Below, piece after piece: positions 1-11,031 of a stretch of 64,000 bases of DNA (position 1 is its first letter; each line of letters opens with the position of its first letter). The translations under genes and the position numbers were made by a program. The notes under the pieces are model-generated. The model searched no databases. It saw only the letters and a list, made by a program, of their open reading frames with translations, and was not told the DNA's origin. Source of the stretch: Edaphochlamys debaryana (Eukaryota; Chlorophyta; Chlorophyceae; Chlamydomonadales); NCBI GenBank assembly GCA_016858145.1, contig JAEHOE010000163.1:124001-188000 (forward strand), given 5' to 3'.

Positions 1-262
1 GCAAGCTCGTCTGCTCCATCCATACAGCGCCGAGCAGGCCCCACGTCCCTGTCACGAGCTTCCCGCCATGGCATCGAAACAATCACCCGCTTCGCATCTC
101 GGCCCTCAGCGCACCCCAGGAACGCCCTGGGCGACAGCCCGGCGACCCGCAGGATCCTTGGAACTGTCTGTTTGCGAGGCCTCAAGGCCCCCTGCCTTTC
201 AGAGCCGCTTGTACCAACGGCATTCACCGCGCCGCCCTGCCACCAGCGCCCCCTGGCTCCCG

Positions 263-3158
263 CTAGAGCAGGTCCATCGCGTTGGCCTTGGAGGAGGGGC
301 GGGCGTCGGTGGAGTAGGGGTTGACCGTCCACATGGAGAGACGCTTGTGGCCGGCGTCGGGCGGCACGAAGGGCTTGGACAGCGGCCCGCTGGAGCGCCG
401 GAGGACCAGGCTGGCGGCGTTCTGCGGGGGGGGGGGGGTGATGGGGAAGTGGTTGTGTGTGGGCACGCTACATGGCAAAGGCGTGCGAGTTGCGGAGCAG
501 GCGTTGCGCTAGAGGGAGGGGCGCCTGACTCTGCCCGTTTGCTCTACCAAATGACCCATGTAAGCACGTCAAGTGCACGGGATGCAAAGGGTACATGTTG
601 CGGGGCGAAGCGGGCGCCTGACGGGGGAAGATGCTCGGCTGCGTGGACCATTTACGTGGCCGGCGGGATGACTGGATGCCATGGTGCTGCGCGGCCGGTC
701 ATGCTCGGCCCACGCTCGGCCTTCGACCTCACCTTGGCCTCCACCTCCCCGGACGGGATGTACGAGGGCGGCGTGAAGAGCTCGTAGGGGCCCTTGCGCG
801 GGAAGCTGTTGGGGCGCCAGGGCCGCTCGGCGGTGGCGGAGCGGGAGCGCACGGCGCCGCCCGGAGGGGGCCTGGCGAAGAGCTGCGGGGTGCGGCAAGC
901 ACGCGTGAGGGCCGCGGACGATGGTCTGAAGTTCAGGGTTCAGGCTGCTAGAAGCCGCAGGAGCTCTCTCCCTCCGTGTTCACGCTTCACAACTGAAACT
1001 CCGTCGTAGAAACGAGCTGAAGGCCGCTCCCTCTTTATAACGAAGTTCGGTAGGGCGCTCACCTCGTGGTTTGACGTGAAGCACTCAGACACGTTACGCG
1101 CGCCGCCGCCCCAGGGCCGGTGGATCTTGGCGCGGGCCTCGCGCTTCATGTCCTGCGGGAGTTGGCGGTTGGCGGTTGAAAGTCTCAGCGTACCACAGGC
1201 AGTACGGCAGGCTATGTCCGCGCGCAGTCTCCACGAGCCCGCGCATTACAGCAATCACGCGGCGAAGTATGGTTCGACCTCGCGTGAGTGATGGCCGGAT
1301 CTGAGCCGTGTGGCTGGCGGTGGGGTGGCCTGGGAACCTACCTGACACACCCCCTTTCCTGCCATTGGGCAGCTGCCCTTGCCCTCGAGCCGAGCTGCTC
1401 ACCTTCTCTATGAGCCGTGCCCGCTGGTACTCGTCGGGGACGTGCGTGAAGGCCGCCGCGGAGGCCGCTCCGCCGAGGAGCCGGTACTGGTCCGGAAAGC
1501 TGCACCGGGTCGAGGCGGAAGGGGGGGAGGGGGCAGGGGCGCGGCTGAGCAAGGTGCGGCTGCTTACGCCCTGGTTCGCAACACCGGGCATCCGCGTTGG
1601 GGCCCTCGTAGCGCGCCTCAACGTGACCCCACCCTACGCGCACTGGCCAGCAAACCTCCGCTACCCGCCCGCTGCCCCTTCCACATATGCATATCGCCAG
1701 CCCCTCGCCGCTCGCCCGATTGTTCCTCGTCGAGCAATGTCGGCCCCTTCAGCCGATTGCCCAACCCGTCGCCGTCGCCGCTCACCCGAAGGTGCCCTTC
1801 TTAGGCGTCGCGGTGTAGATGTTCCGCTGGTGCAGCACCGTGGGGGCGGTGATGGGGCTGCAGGGGGCCGGCAGCGGCGGGTAGGGGGCCGCGTGAGCAA
1901 GGTTGCGGAATTGAATCGTGAGAGCCTCAGGTCCGGCATGGCCAGGCTAGGAAGTAGCAGCCCGCTACGGAGCTTGGTGCCCCTAACCCGACTGCATGAG
2001 CAAATCAGCCCTCGCAGCACTGCCTCAGCCTCTCCACAGGCCGAGGGTGGCGACGTGCGCCTGTACTACCCACCCATAGCCCACGTAGGGCAGCACTTTC
2101 GCCACCCCCATTCCGCGGGCACCCCGCCCCCCTTGGGAACACAACCAACAGGACCGCACTGAAGTCCTGTACCCCCCAACACCTGCATCAACATCGACCC
2201 TCGTGCCGAGCCCCTGCGTACTGCAACCTGCTTTCGCCCCCGAACACCTGCATCCCCCGCGTCCCCACCTCTCATTGACCCTCCTTGGCTCCGCAGCTGC
2301 ACGCCTCCGCCAACCCGCGCATCCCCAAGAATCTATACGGTAAAGGCAATCCTTCACCCAGGCTGCCTCAAATAACCGTCAGACCGCGCACCCACGCACC
2401 GGCTCGGCCCCGGGCTTGCGCCGCCACCTTCGCTGCCGCCGCCCCTCGGGCTGCCGCCACCGCCAGCGCCCATTCCGCCTGTCACCCCCGGGTTCACGAA
2501 GAATCCTGGCGGCGCAAAGGTGCCGTATAAGGATCCCTTGGCTCTCCCCCTGTGGATGAGGAGGAGGTGAGGTCACAAGGGTGGTCATAGGTAGCACGAC
2601 TGCTGGGTTGCCCTGGTCCGGCCCAGTGCCTCATGCCCTTGCAGCGCGACCGCCCCAGCACAACTCACGACTTCTGTGGTGGGTGGCTAGGCCGGAAAGG
2701 CTTGTCTGTGATCGGCCCCGGGCCCGAGCGTTTGGACAGGAAGTTCTGCAGGTCGGTGGGGCTGACGTAGTTGTCCCCCGCCGTGCTGATCGCCATGCTC
2801 TTGTCGAACCAAGTGTCCCGTCCATGACCCGTCCGGACGGTGTGGTCGGGGATAACAAATTGCCCTCCTTTACATTTGTCGGTGACTGCGCAGCGGCGAC
2901 AGGAACGTGCCAAGCAAGGCCCAAGAGGGGGCCAGCGGGGGCGCGGGGTTGAAGGCGTGTTGAGGTAGGAACTCACAGCCCGGCCGAGGGGAACCCTACC
3001 GCGCCGACCCTGGCCCCCGCGTGGAACACACGCCTTCATGTCCCTCGCCAATCGCGCATGCACTCACTGGTGGAATCCGGGGGCGGCACATAAGGCGCCG
3101 AAGCCGCGATGGGCTTCTCCTCGCGGAAGACGCCGAAGGTTTTGGTGTCCTCGGACAT
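263..3158 (-). CDS. CFAP96: CFAP96-like ciliary microtubule protein (DUF4586), spliced
   Basis: Minus-strand gene, ATG at 3158 and TAG at 265-263. Exons with consistent GT-AG borders and phases: 3158-3068, 2885-2669, 2549-2400, 1499-1403, 1152-1093, 882-733 and 421-263. Two more clear coding stretches lie at about 1935-1786 (contains NIYTATPKKGTFG) and about 1646-1585, but their joins to each other and to the exon ending at 2400 are not resolved; a small exon may lie near 2280-2343. The blocks resemble CFAP96/C4orf47 (DUF4586): an N-terminal GDNYVSP block, a LYGTFAPPGFF block, the YT.P.KKGT motif and a C-terminal PPSGP-like region (here RRSSGPLSKPFVPP). Family members are ciliary/axonemal microtubule-associated proteins, which suits a flagellate. 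The family call rests on remembered motifs; that the locus is a multi-exon gene is much surer. Confidence 0.6.
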
Positions 3159-3766
3159 TGTAAATTTGTCTAGAAAGAAAGCTACGGGGTTTACAGGCCG
3201 ACGCCCGAACCCATGCTCCTTAGAGGGGGATAGCCATCCCTAAAGCTGCAGCCGTATTAAGTGTGCTGCCCACTTGCTTCGTTGGGCTAGGTGCTGCAGA
3301 ATCAGGTGAAGGCCGCGCGTAACTTGTGCAGGGAGAATTGCGCAAAACTCGTGCTCTAAGACCTAGGCGCTCGTAAGGTGAAACGACGTAATTCAGAAGT
3401 GACAAGCATAGTAGTGAGGGCTTCCGCGACTGGGGCCGGAGGAGAGGCCCGCGCCCGCCTCATGCCGGCACGAACCCGGGCCCGAGCTCCCCCACCCCCC
3501 GCCCCGGAGGCTCCGGGCCTCTCCCCTGCCTCTCCCGTCAGAGCCGTACACTCCACGCCAAGTAAAACACTTAGCGTCGTAGGACGATCTCGGGTAATCC
3601 GCTGTTTTGGGGCAGGAGGTTTGGGCAAGCTTGGGCGGCACCGTCTAGCCCTCTAGCCTCTAGCCTAGTTCAGGGCAGATTGAGTGCAGCCGCCCTTGTC
3701 CATGTCCACAGGTACCGCACAAACTTACCAAAGACCTCTCCTCACTGCTCTGTAGTTACAAGCTTC
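3159..3766. promoter_or_regulatory. Intergenic stretch 5' of the CFAP96-like gene
   Basis: No gene seen. It contains the upstream region of the minus-strand ciliary gene. From about 3658 it becomes a diverged copy of the sequence found again at 4000-4117, ending in the same GTTACAAGCTTCGCAACTGC string. That suggests the duplicated MYND flank begins here. Confidence 0.4.
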
Positions 3767-3845
3767 GCAACTGCGCCTGCGCCAACCTGGCCGGCGACAG
3801 CGAGGCGGGGCTGCGGCTGCAGCGGTGCGGGCGCTGCGTACGCGC
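3767..3845 (+). pseudogene. 79-bp MYND-finger scrap joined to duplicated 5' flank
   Basis: These bases match the MYND-finger coding part of the two downstream copies (about 9733-9799 and 14918-14990), covering the CANLAGDSEAGLRLQRCGRC portion. The match stops after the GCGTACG string and runs straight into sequence identical to the 5' flank of copy 2. The scrap therefore sits between two pieces of 5' flank, and its left edge uses the GTTACAAGCTTCGCAACTGC string also present at 4098. It cannot encode a finger alone. It looks like a recombination or template-switch footprint left when the locus duplicated. Confidence 0.6.
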
Positions 3846-4269
3846 TTTAGCTACCCCTCGCGCCTTGGCACCCGAGCACGACACAGTGAAGTCAGTCACC
3901 CTGAGACAAAGTTACCTACGCTGGTGCGCGACTTCAACTGGGACACTGGGCTTTCGCGGACGGTTGGGGAATTGGGCCCGCCCGTGCTTCGTGGGCCTCC
4001 CGGGGCAGATTGGGTGCAGTCGCGCAGGTACCCCGCAAACGCTCTTCAGGCATCTTCTTCTACGCTCTGTATTCTTACCTCTCCTGACTGCTATGTAGTT
4101 ACAAGCTTCGCAACTGCACCGCGACGCTTGATGGAATGCCACCTCCAGCCCGTGCGCCCAGGCCGGGCAAGAGCCGTAGCAAGCGCACAGGCCCTCCGCC
4201 TGACCATCCAGATGTAGCAGCGCTCAAGCGGCGCCTTCCGGGCTGGGCAGCTCGATTGCTAGGGCTGCC
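3845..4269 (+). repeat. About 425-bp direct duplicate of 10741-11165 (MYND gene 5' flank and first codons)
   Basis: Starting at CTTTAGCTACCCC, this block is almost identical to 10741-11165 (offset 6896). I see only a couple of differences, in the stretch after the start codon (CGTGCGCCCAGG against CGTGCTCCTAGG). It holds the presumed promoter/5'UTR and the first 40-odd codons of the MYND gene (ATG 4136 corresponds to ATG 11032). Such high identity implies a recent duplication or gene conversion. Confidence 0.8.
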
Positions 4270-4272
4270 CGC

Positions 4273-5100
4273 CCTATGGGAGTGGTGACTTCGGGGAACG
4301 GGTCGGGTTATGCTTCCCCGGGTCGAGCAACGACCCCCCGTGGAACGGTCCCCCCCCCCCCCCGTGTCCCGATCTGGACCCCCCGTGTCTCGACCTTGCC
4401 CCGTTTCACGACCCCCTAAAACCCGCTACACGACCCCCTCCCGCCCTTACCCGGCCCACTTGTCCCAGACCTCCGAAGCCAGCACTTCGCGCGCGCAGGG
4501 TTCAAACAAAAGCACGAGCCGCACTGGCGAGGTGTGGGCCCCCGCATCCCTTGTTTCGGTGCTCTACCAAGCTATCATGGAAGCACAACAGTTTGACCAC
4601 CTTGCTTGACGGCGTTCCCTGGGAGCATCCCCCGAGGACAGCAGCCCAGTGCGTCCTTACACAGTGGCCAATACGTCTTGTTATTGTCGCATGTTATTTG
4701 TTTTGCGCATAGTATCTTGGGTAGCTGTCGCGCAAGGTTCAACCTCGCAAACTGTGCGAAAAGAAAGCCCGGAGCTGGACCGCCCAGCGCACAAAAGTGT
4801 TGGCTTAATAGTGGGCAACTCATACTGCAGCGACGACGAGGGGATCAGCCAGTGCTCCTCCCGTACAGCCGTGGAACGGGGTGCTTTTTTTTGTTTAGCA
4901 CCCCGTGCAACGACCCCCACGCCCCCACGCCCCCACGCCACACACCCCTGACCCCGTGCAACGACCCCCACGCCACACACCCCTGACCCGGCCTCCCTCT
5001 CCTTCGAAGGCTCTCCCGCGATGCCCTCAGTGTTGACCCTTCACTTAACATTGGGCGCCAAGTTGCAGCCCATGACACAGGCTGCAAGCGTGGCTTGATT
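4273..5100. repeat. C-rich insertion sequence left of the 109-bp array
   Basis: Part of the insertion that splits MYND copy 1. It has runs of C (4351-4362) and a loose CGACCCCC / CCCCGTG motif repeated through 4325-4445 and again at 4903-4990, where CCCCGTGCAACGACCCCCACG and CCACACACCCCTGACC occur twice in tandem. No believable coding region is present. Confidence 0.6.
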
Positions 5101-6007
5101 GCCGGGGCACACTTGTCCGTGCGCCAGGGCACGCACTTGTCCACAGCACACCCACGGTCTGCAGGGCCGGGCTGGGCAGTTCTAGAACGTAGCGGGTGGG
5201 GTGTTGCATGCCGGGGCACACTTGTCCGTGCGCCAGGGCACGCACTTGTCCACAGCACACCCACGGTCCGCAGGGCCGGGCTGGGCAGTTCTAGAACGTA
5301 GCGGGTGGGGTGTTGCATGCCGGGGCACACTTGTCCGTGCGCCAGGGCACGCACTTGTCCACAGCACACCCACGGTCTGCAGGGCTGGGCTGGGCAGTTC
5401 TAGAACGTAGCGGGTGGGGTGTTGCATGCCGGGGCACACTTGTCCGTGCGCCAGGGCACGCACTTGTCCACAGCACACCCACGGTCTGCAGGGCCGGGCT
5501 GGGCAGTTCTAGAACGTAGCGGGTGGGGTGTTGCATGCCGGGGCACACTTGTCCGTGCGCCAGGGCACGCACTTGTCCACAGCACACCCACGGTCTGCAG
5601 GGCCGGGCTGGGCAGTTCTAGAACGTAGCGGGTGGGGTGTTGCATGCCGGGGCACACTTGTCCGTGCGCCAGGGCACGCACTTGTCCACTTCACACCCAC
5701 GGTCTGCAGGGCTGGGCTGGGCAGTTCTAGAACGTAGCGGGTGGGGTGTTGCATGCCGGGGCACACTTTTCCGTGCGCCAGGGCACGCACTTGTCCACAG
5801 CACACCCACGGTCTGCAGGGCTGGGCTGGGCAGTTCTAGAACGTAGCGGGTGGGGTGTTGCATGCCGGGGCACACTTGTCCGTGCGCCAGGGCACGCACT
5901 TGTCCACAGCACACCCACGGTCTGCAGGGCCGGGCTGGGCAGTTCTAGAACGTAGCGGGTGGGGTGTTGCATGCCGGGGCACACTTGTCCGTGCGCCAGG
6001 GCACGCA
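5101..6007 (+). repeat. 109-bp tandem repeat array, eight full units plus a truncated ninth
   Basis: Units start with GCCGGGGCACACTTGTCCG at 5101, 5210, 5319, 5428, 5537, 5646, 5755, 5864 and 5973; the last is cut after 35 bp at about 6007. Units are nearly identical, with scattered single changes (for example TTCACA for GCACAC near 5690 and TTTTCC for TTGTCC near 5768). Each unit contains a shorter internal duplication, the CACTTGTCC word on either side of GTGCGCCAGGGCACG. The unit length is not a multiple of 3, and the 69-98 aa open frames on both strands are by-products of the repeat. The right end abuts coding sequence of MYND copy 1 (from about 6011). Confidence 0.95.
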
Positions 6008-9000
6008 GTAGGGCCGCCGCGAGAGGCCGCACGACGCTTGACGCTGACGAGTTGGAGGAGGCTGTAGTGCTACTCCATGATGTCGCGGCGCTCGCGAGTG
6101 ATCCCGAAAAGCCGGGCCCTGCGGCAGCGGCGAGCTTGCTGCGCGATGCGCAAGTGCTCAGCGCACTGGTGCAGCTGCCGAGCTTCTGCTTGCGCCTGCC
6201 GGCTGTGGGCCCCGCAAGTCCCGCAACGCGCTTGCTAGTGGACGTGGGGGTCAGCGCGTCGGAGCTGGCCCGGGTGCTGCTCGCCACGGATGCCAAGGCG
6301 GGGGCTTCGGGCAGGGTCCTCCTCGCCAACAGCCTCCTCCGCACCCACGCACTCCAGGCCTCGGCACGCCAGCTCGCCGCAAGCGCAGAAGCTATGCTGT
6401 GCGCCACGGCCCAGCCGCAGCCATCACCTGAGGCGATGCAGTACGAGCCGTACGCCGCAACCGCCTTCGTGATCTGCGCCTGCGACTTGGCGTCGGGCCT
6501 GGCGAAAGCAGCGGACAGCGCAGTAGCTGGGCCCGCAGCAACGCGCTCCACCGCCCTGACCGCCGCCCTCACCGCCGCCCTCGCCGAGACGCGGCTGCTG
6601 GACCATGTGGGTCGGCTGCTGCTCATCACGCGGGCGGCCGGGGCGGAGGTCCTGCTGCGTGGGGTCGAGCCCAGCTCGAGGTGGCATCTCCGAAACGTCG
6701 AGAGCGTCTTCTGCGCTGCGCTGGTAGTCACGCACTCCATGGTCGGCCATTACGCCACAGAGGCAGCAGCAGAGACGGACGAGGAAGACGGTTCCGAAGA
6801 GTCCGACGGACCCGACGCTGAGGCCTCCTCAGGGGCCCCATCATAGCGCACCGACCCAGCCGCCGACACGGCCCGCGAGCGAGCCGCGCTGTACGACAGC
6901 CCCTGCGCACAGCACGCCGCGATGGCGCTGGGTCTGTCGGCCCTGGCCCAGCTCGAGGCGGCCGGGCCACACGGGCCGGGGGCGGGCGGGCCGGGGGCGG
7001 GCGGGCCGGGGGCGGACGGGCCGGGAGCCCAGGGCTGCGCGTGCGTGCGGCAGCCCACGCCTCCGCCGGTCGCTGGTGTGGCCGAAGCTCTGTGGCCCAT
7101 GCTGCTGGTGCTCGAGCGCAGGCAGCCCTGGGCGCGCCAGCTCAAGCCCCTGGCCGCCACACGGCTGCTCCTCCGCGTGGGCTCCGCACTGCTGGCACAG
7201 GAGCGTTCGGACAGCGGCACCCAGGCAGGCGCGACCAGTGCGGGGCCCACCTCGGCGGCCCAGGGCACGCATGGTCCCAGCTCCTCGCGCGTAGCAAGCA
7301 ACACCGGGGCCGCACCGGTGCTGCTCAGCAGGGAGGAGCTCCGGAGCCTCGGTTCGGTGGTTGCGGACATGGCCGTGCTGACGGCCACATCGTTCGACTG
7401 GCGGGGGCCAAAGTCGGCGGCGGCAGCGGTTGATCTGTGGCGGTTGGTGGGGGCGCTGGCGCGGCGGCAGCTGCTGACCTCCAGGAAAGGTGCAGAGCCT
7501 CTGGAAGGCCTGCTCCTGACGATTGAGTCTTTGTGGGACGAAACTCCTAACGACCACGACGACGAGGGTGAGAGCGCAATGCAGGTTTTGAGGATCCCAA
7601 AGCAAAGGCTCGGGGCTTTCCGTTTGGGTGTATTAGTTGCTCGATCGTTGGCAAAGGCACGGCCTGTAGTGCTTCCCGACGCGCTTGCTGAACAACCGTT
7701 TAGCACTACGGCAGGCTCTTTGCCTTGCTGACGTTGGAAGCTCGTCCTGCCATGCCCTGCCGCCCGCCACCACCCCTTCGCCGCCTCCTGCTGCAGGCCG
7801 CTGGCGCTTCCACACGTCGGTTCCGCCCGGCCTTGCGGCCGCTCTGGCCGGTGGCGCACTCCCATTCCTGGAGCGGATGTTTCGGCGCTCAGCCGACAGA
7901 CGCGACGGCGGCGAGGACGGCGCCGACGGCGACGGGGGCGGCGACGAGGGCGGCGGCGAGGGCCCGTGTTGGGAGAACCTCATGCTGACAAGCGTTCGGC
8001 ACGCCCTGTCGGACTGGTGGCCCTTCCTCCCGCTCCTGGCCTACGGCGAGCCACGGCAGGCGGCTGCCTTCGTGATCACGGTCTCGAAGCTCCTGAGGTG
8101 CACGAGCGTGGAAGAGGCGATGGAGCGGAGGTCTCCGGGCTTTGCAGTGGTGGGAGACATGTGCTACCTTCTGTCGCACGGCCCGACGAGCGTGATCGCC
8201 GAGGGCCCCGTCGCGGCGGCGGCGCGCTGCCAGCTGGCGTTGGTCCTGTCGCTGGCCCTGCCCGACTGGCTGACCCAGCAATCGCGGCTGGTGAGAGGAT
8301 TGAGGGGGAGTACCAGGAGCTGCGGCGGCACTCCAAGACGGCCCGCGCACAGCGGCAAGCGTCAGGGCGCACTCGGTCAAAGGTGAGAATTGGGAAGAAA
8401 GGCAGTGGCATAAGAGCCCTGAGCGTGTCCCAATTAGTCCCGAGAGCTGTACGGAGGACACGTGCGCGGTGGGGGTGCTGATGACGGGGGGCACTCAAGC
8501 CCCACTGCCCCACTCGTGTTGCCCTGCCCTTGTTGACAACCTAGCTCGCTGGTGTTTGCTTCTAACCGCCAGCCCTATCTTCCGCTTCCTCCACGCTGCA
8601 CAGGAGGCTGATGGCGAGGACACGACCCTGCAGGAGCTGAACGCCCTGTCGCGCAGCATCTTGTTCAATCTGGAGCACCTGCTGGGCTGCTTACTAATCG
8701 TCGCAGACCCACCCCGCGCAGCAGCGGAACCGCTTGCAGGCGCCCCGGGTAAGCAGCGGCAGCCGCCCCTGACCCTGCCTCTGTTTGATTGCAGCGCTGG
8801 AAAAGACAGAATAGTGCAGTTTGCGGCAGCCGTGGGCTGCCGTGGCCCGGCCACCTGTGGGGTGCGCGTGATCGCCCATCACCACTCCCACCCTCCCTTC
8901 CTCTCTCCCTCTTGCTCATAGGTCGGGGTGGTGCCGGTGTTGCGCCGCCAAGCCCGTCAGACGCCGTGGATGCCCCTGACGCCGCAAACCCCGCCAACGA

Positions 9001-9037
9001 TGCCGGCGCCGGCTCCACCTCTGGCGGCGCAGCCGCC

Positions 9038-9244
9038 TCGCCCTCCAGCAGTGCCGCCGCCGCCTCGCCCTCCAGCAGCGCCGCCGCTGCCTCGCCCTCC
9101 GGCAGCGCCGCCGCCGCCTCGCCCTCCAGCAGCGCAGCCGCTGCCTCGCCCTCCGGCAGCGCCGCCGCTGCCTCGCCCTCCAGCAGCGCCGCCGCTGCCT
9201 CGCCCTCCGGCAGCGCCGCCGCTGCCTCGCCCTCCAGCAGCGAC
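9038..9244 (+). repeat. 27-bp coding minisatellite (Ser/Pro/Ala linker) in MYND copy 1
   Basis: Seven and a half copies of a 27-bp unit encode the nonapeptide SPSSSAAAA or SPSGSAAAA at the start of exon 4. Copy 2 has only a short degenerate equivalent at about 14290-14420, so the array expanded after the duplication or contracted in copy 2. It would be a flexible linker between the helical N-terminal region and the MYND-bearing C-terminal region. Confidence 0.85.
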
Positions 9245-9868
9245 GCCGGCGGCGCACCAAACTGGCGCAGCACTTTGCTGGTGGAGGCCCGGGTAGAGCA
9301 GCTTGTGGGGGCAGCGCTGCGTCTGATTGAGCAGTCGGGGACCAATCCCGAGGTCTGTGCGCTGGTGGGGTGGTGGTGCGAGCGGCTGCCGGTGGTGTGC
9401 CCCGAAGCCTTCCGTCGGGTGGTGTCAGGGGCCGGGGGCGGCGCCGTGTGGCGGCCCTCGGGGCTCCGCCTCGTCGCATCCTACTACAAGCAGCGGGGGG
9501 AGGTAGAGCCTCCGACAGTGAAGGCCGTGGAGGCGCTGGATGGGCGGCTGGAGGCTCAGGCGGCGGGCGACAGCGACAGTGGTGGTAACGAGGAGGGGCT
9601 GCAGGGGCCTTCCGCTCCGGATACCCGCTGTGAGTTCCTAGAGAGCCTGGGGGGAGCGCTAAGCAGCCTCCTGGTCTCCCCCGCGGAGGCCCGCCGCCGC
9701 CTGGGCCTGCCCACCGCCTGCTCCAACCCGGCCTGCGCCAACTTGGCCGGCGACAGCGAGGCGGGGCTGCGGCTGCAGCGGTGCGGGCGCTGCGTACGGG
9801 CGTCGTACTGCTGCCGCGAGTGCCAGACGGCGCACTGGCGGTCAGGCCACAAGGCGGAGTGCGGGTAG

Positions 9869-10740
9869 GGCCAGAGCGGCTGAAGCCGTGGTACAGGGGC
9901 CGGAATGGTGCTCAGTATAGCTTGAAGGAGGGCCGGGGCCCGAGGCACACGCGGGATACCTCTGCAGAAGGCATGCTGCTGAGTGTCCGAGAGGGTGCAC
10001 AGGCTGGAGCGATGGCCACTCATGGGTCGTGGCTGGGTGGCAATCCACGACGGCGCCGGCGGTTTAAGGTGTTTGAAAGCGGTGTTGGCGAACGGCGCAG
10101 TAAGACACGATGCGTACGGGCGGTAGATATGTAGGACCGTAGTCTATCCGTAGGGGGGTAAACGCTGGGCCACGGGCGCATGTGAGGGCGGCCCCGCTGG
10201 CCCGTGTTCTGTCAAAAGATTGTATAGAGCAGTAGGGGATGTGCACATCTTCGCTCGCGGTAGTGCTGGCAGCTGGGTTCATTGCGGTGATGAGGGCACT
10301 TTGATGCGGTGCGGTGCAGTGCCGCGGTGAACGGGGCAGAGTTCACGGCCAGAGCGGATGAAGCCGTGGCATATAGGCGGGGAGGGTGCTCGGGATATCA
10401 CAACTTCAGGCTGCGGGGCACCCTCTGGATCCCTCTTTAAACAGCATGCGACTTGGAAGGGGTCCACATCGCACAGTCATGGCAGGCTGAAGGCAACGCC
10501 AGCAGTTGAGGCTAGGCGCGCATGCAATGAAGCTCTGCCTGACGGTTATGGGTTGCGTGTTGCACAGGGCTATCGTTAGTGATGCCGTACGTGTATGTGC
10601 ACTTTTGGCCTTCCAACTGCAAGGCGCACGTGGTGTGTGTTGATGAAAGTCTAAAGCGGCAAGCAGAGTTCCCGCGACTCGGCAGGACACGCGTGGTGGG
10701 CCGCGCCCGCCGCCTGCCGGCACGAACCTGCCTCCCCGCG
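9869..10740. other. 3' flank of MYND copy 1
   Basis: No gene is supported. The first 150 bases resemble the sequence after copy 2 (GAGCGGCTGAAGCCGTGG at 9873 and 15062). The CATGGCAGG.TGAAGGC stretch near 10480 recurs near 15432, so the 3' flank is part of the duplicated segment. A diverged echo of GAGCGG.TGAAGCCGTGG also occurs near 10352. Confidence 0.5.
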
Positions 10741-11031
10741 CTTTAGCTACCCCTCGCGCCTTGGCACCCGAGCACGACACAGTGAAGTCAGTCACCCTGA
10801 GACAAAGTTACCTACGCTGGTGCGCGACTTCAACTGGGACACTGGGCTTTCGCGGACGGTTGGGGAATTGGGCCCGCCCGTGCTTCGTGGGCCTCCCGGG
10901 GCAGATTGGGTGCAGTCGCGCAGGTACCCCGCAAACGCTCTTCAGGCATCTTCTTCTACGCTCTGTATTCTTACCTCTCCTGACTGCTATGTAGTTACAA
11001 GCTTCGCAACTGCACCGCGACGCTTGATGGA

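Larger units (their letters stand above)
4136..9868 (+). pseudogene. MYND-finger protein, copy 1 (disrupted)
   Basis: The first codons (4136-4272) are separated from the rest (from about 6011) by about 1.74 kb of inserted DNA. After that come exon 1 (to 7567), exon 2 (7797-8382), exon 3 (8604-8748) and exon 4 (8922-9868), with borders matching copy 2. Lesions relative to copy 2: the insertion, an in-frame TAG at 6844-6846 after which similarity continues in the same frame, and a 1-bp deletion near 8290 in exon 2 (586 against 587 nt). Exon 4 is intact and ends in a full MYND zinc finger with ordered Cys/His ending HWRSGHKAEC. MYND fingers bind short proline-rich peptides; the long helical N-terminal part matches no family I know. 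The insertion might be spliced out as an intron, but the stop and the frameshift argue for a pseudogene. Confidence 0.75.

Noticed and set aside
5045..5955. Multiple 69-98 aa open frames on both strands
   Set aside because: They are regular by-products of the 109-bp repeat; identical peptides recur every unit and both strands are open.
5101..6007. CRISPR array
   Set aside because: The whole 109-bp unit repeats without unique spacers and the genome is eukaryotic.
6750..7865. 371-aa minus-strand open frame (and the similar one at 11805-12866)
   Set aside because: Shadow of the Gly/Ala/Pro-rich MYND exon 1; it runs through the exon 1 splice donor and has no protein motifs.
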